Source: Bacteroidota bacterium (lineage in GTDB: Bacteria > Bacteroidota > Bacteroidia > Cytophagales > Cyclobacteriaceae). From it: a DNA stretch of 13,890 bases. Made by a program: the position numbers and the translations under genes. The notes under the pieces are model-generated. The model ran no database searches and was not told the DNA's origin. It saw only the letters and a program-made list of their open reading frames with translations. The DNA lies in contig JAEZEH010000088.1 in assembly GCA_023417785.1 (NCBI GenBank), positions 1-13,890 on the forward strand. Reading direction: 5' to 3'. Positions 13,727 through 13,890 of this stretch are shown one piece after another (position 1 is the first letter of the stretch; each line of letters opens with the position of its first letter).

Positions 13727-13890
13727 TCATCTTTCGCTCATCCTTCGCTCATCCTTCGCTCATCTTTCGCTCATCTTTCGCTCATCCTTCGCTCATCCTT
13801 CGCTCATCTTTCGCTCATCTTTCGCTCATCCTTCGCTCATCCTTCGCTCATCTTTCGCTCATCTTTCGCTCATCCTTCGCTCATCCTTCG
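13727..13890. repeat. 11-bp tandem repeat with a 44-bp higher-order period
   Basis: The unit is TCATCYTTCGC, present as 14 full copies plus 10 of 11 bases of a fifteenth, and cut by the window end. The only variable base is the sixth. In order the copies read T, CC, TT, CC, TT, CC, TT, CC at that base, so the array is perfectly periodic at 44 bases (four units) with no other substitution or gap. The plus strand is pyrimidine rich. The minus strand carries a TGA in every unit, and because 11 is not a multiple of three it is closed in all frames; the plus strand is open in all frames. Confidence 0.97.

Noticed and set aside
13646..13890. Plus-strand open frame running through the tandem repeat to the window end (possible TTG start at 13661)
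   Set aside because: The repeat has no plus-strand stop in any frame, so openness there is not evidence for coding. The upstream part is short, has no good start or recognisable protein, and the repeat length is not a multiple of three.
13727..13890. CRISPR-like array
   Set aside because: The units are head to tail with no spacers and are only 11 bases long. No cas gene is nearby.

Overview
The window looks like chromosomal DNA of a Bacteroidota bacterium, most likely of the Cytophagales type. Three things point there: a secreted protein ending in a gliding-motility-type (type IX secretion) C-terminal domain; TAnnTTTG-like boxes just upstream of several start codons with few clear Shine-Dalgarno sequences; and protein families (a short leaderless-looking deacetylase, a MurG-like glycosyltransferase, a RuvC with a basic tail) whose wording I recognise from that phylum. 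This placement is inference; there is no rRNA or marker gene to confirm it. No tRNA, rRNA, insertion sequence or CRISPR array was seen.

Region 1 (1-4735) is the end of a surface polysaccharide locus, all on the plus strand and tightly packed: the C-terminal part of a GT4 glycosyltransferase, a Wzx-type flippase, a GT2 glycosyltransferase, a MycE/TylE-like sugar O-methyltransferase and a complete GT4 glycosyltransferase. Together they would build, decorate and flip a lipid-linked oligosaccharide. The methyltransferase carries a run of nine G residues in frame.

Region 2 (4789-6546) is one secreted LamG-domain protein with two Ig/PKD-like repeats and a type IX sorting domain. It converges on ruvC (minus strand, 6550 to about 7101) with a gap of only three bases.

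Region 3 (7157-13556) starts from a compact divergent promoter region with ruvC and runs on the plus strand: a membrane GT2 with the QxxRW signature, a GAF-like/SpoIIE-type PP2C phosphatase, a NodB-family deacetylase, a MurG-like glycosyltransferase, a DgkA-family lipid kinase, a TatD-family hydrolase and a type I L-asparaginase. Several genes overlap or nearly touch. The first five suggest an envelope glycan or glycolipid module with its own phosphatase regulator; the last two are housekeeping genes.

Region 4 (13557-13890) is non-coding as far as I can tell. It ends in an 11-bp tandem repeat whose units alternate in pairs, giving a perfect 44-bp higher-order period that runs off the end of the window. 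This repeat is the most unusual DNA structure here. I did not find a clearly new multi-gene system.
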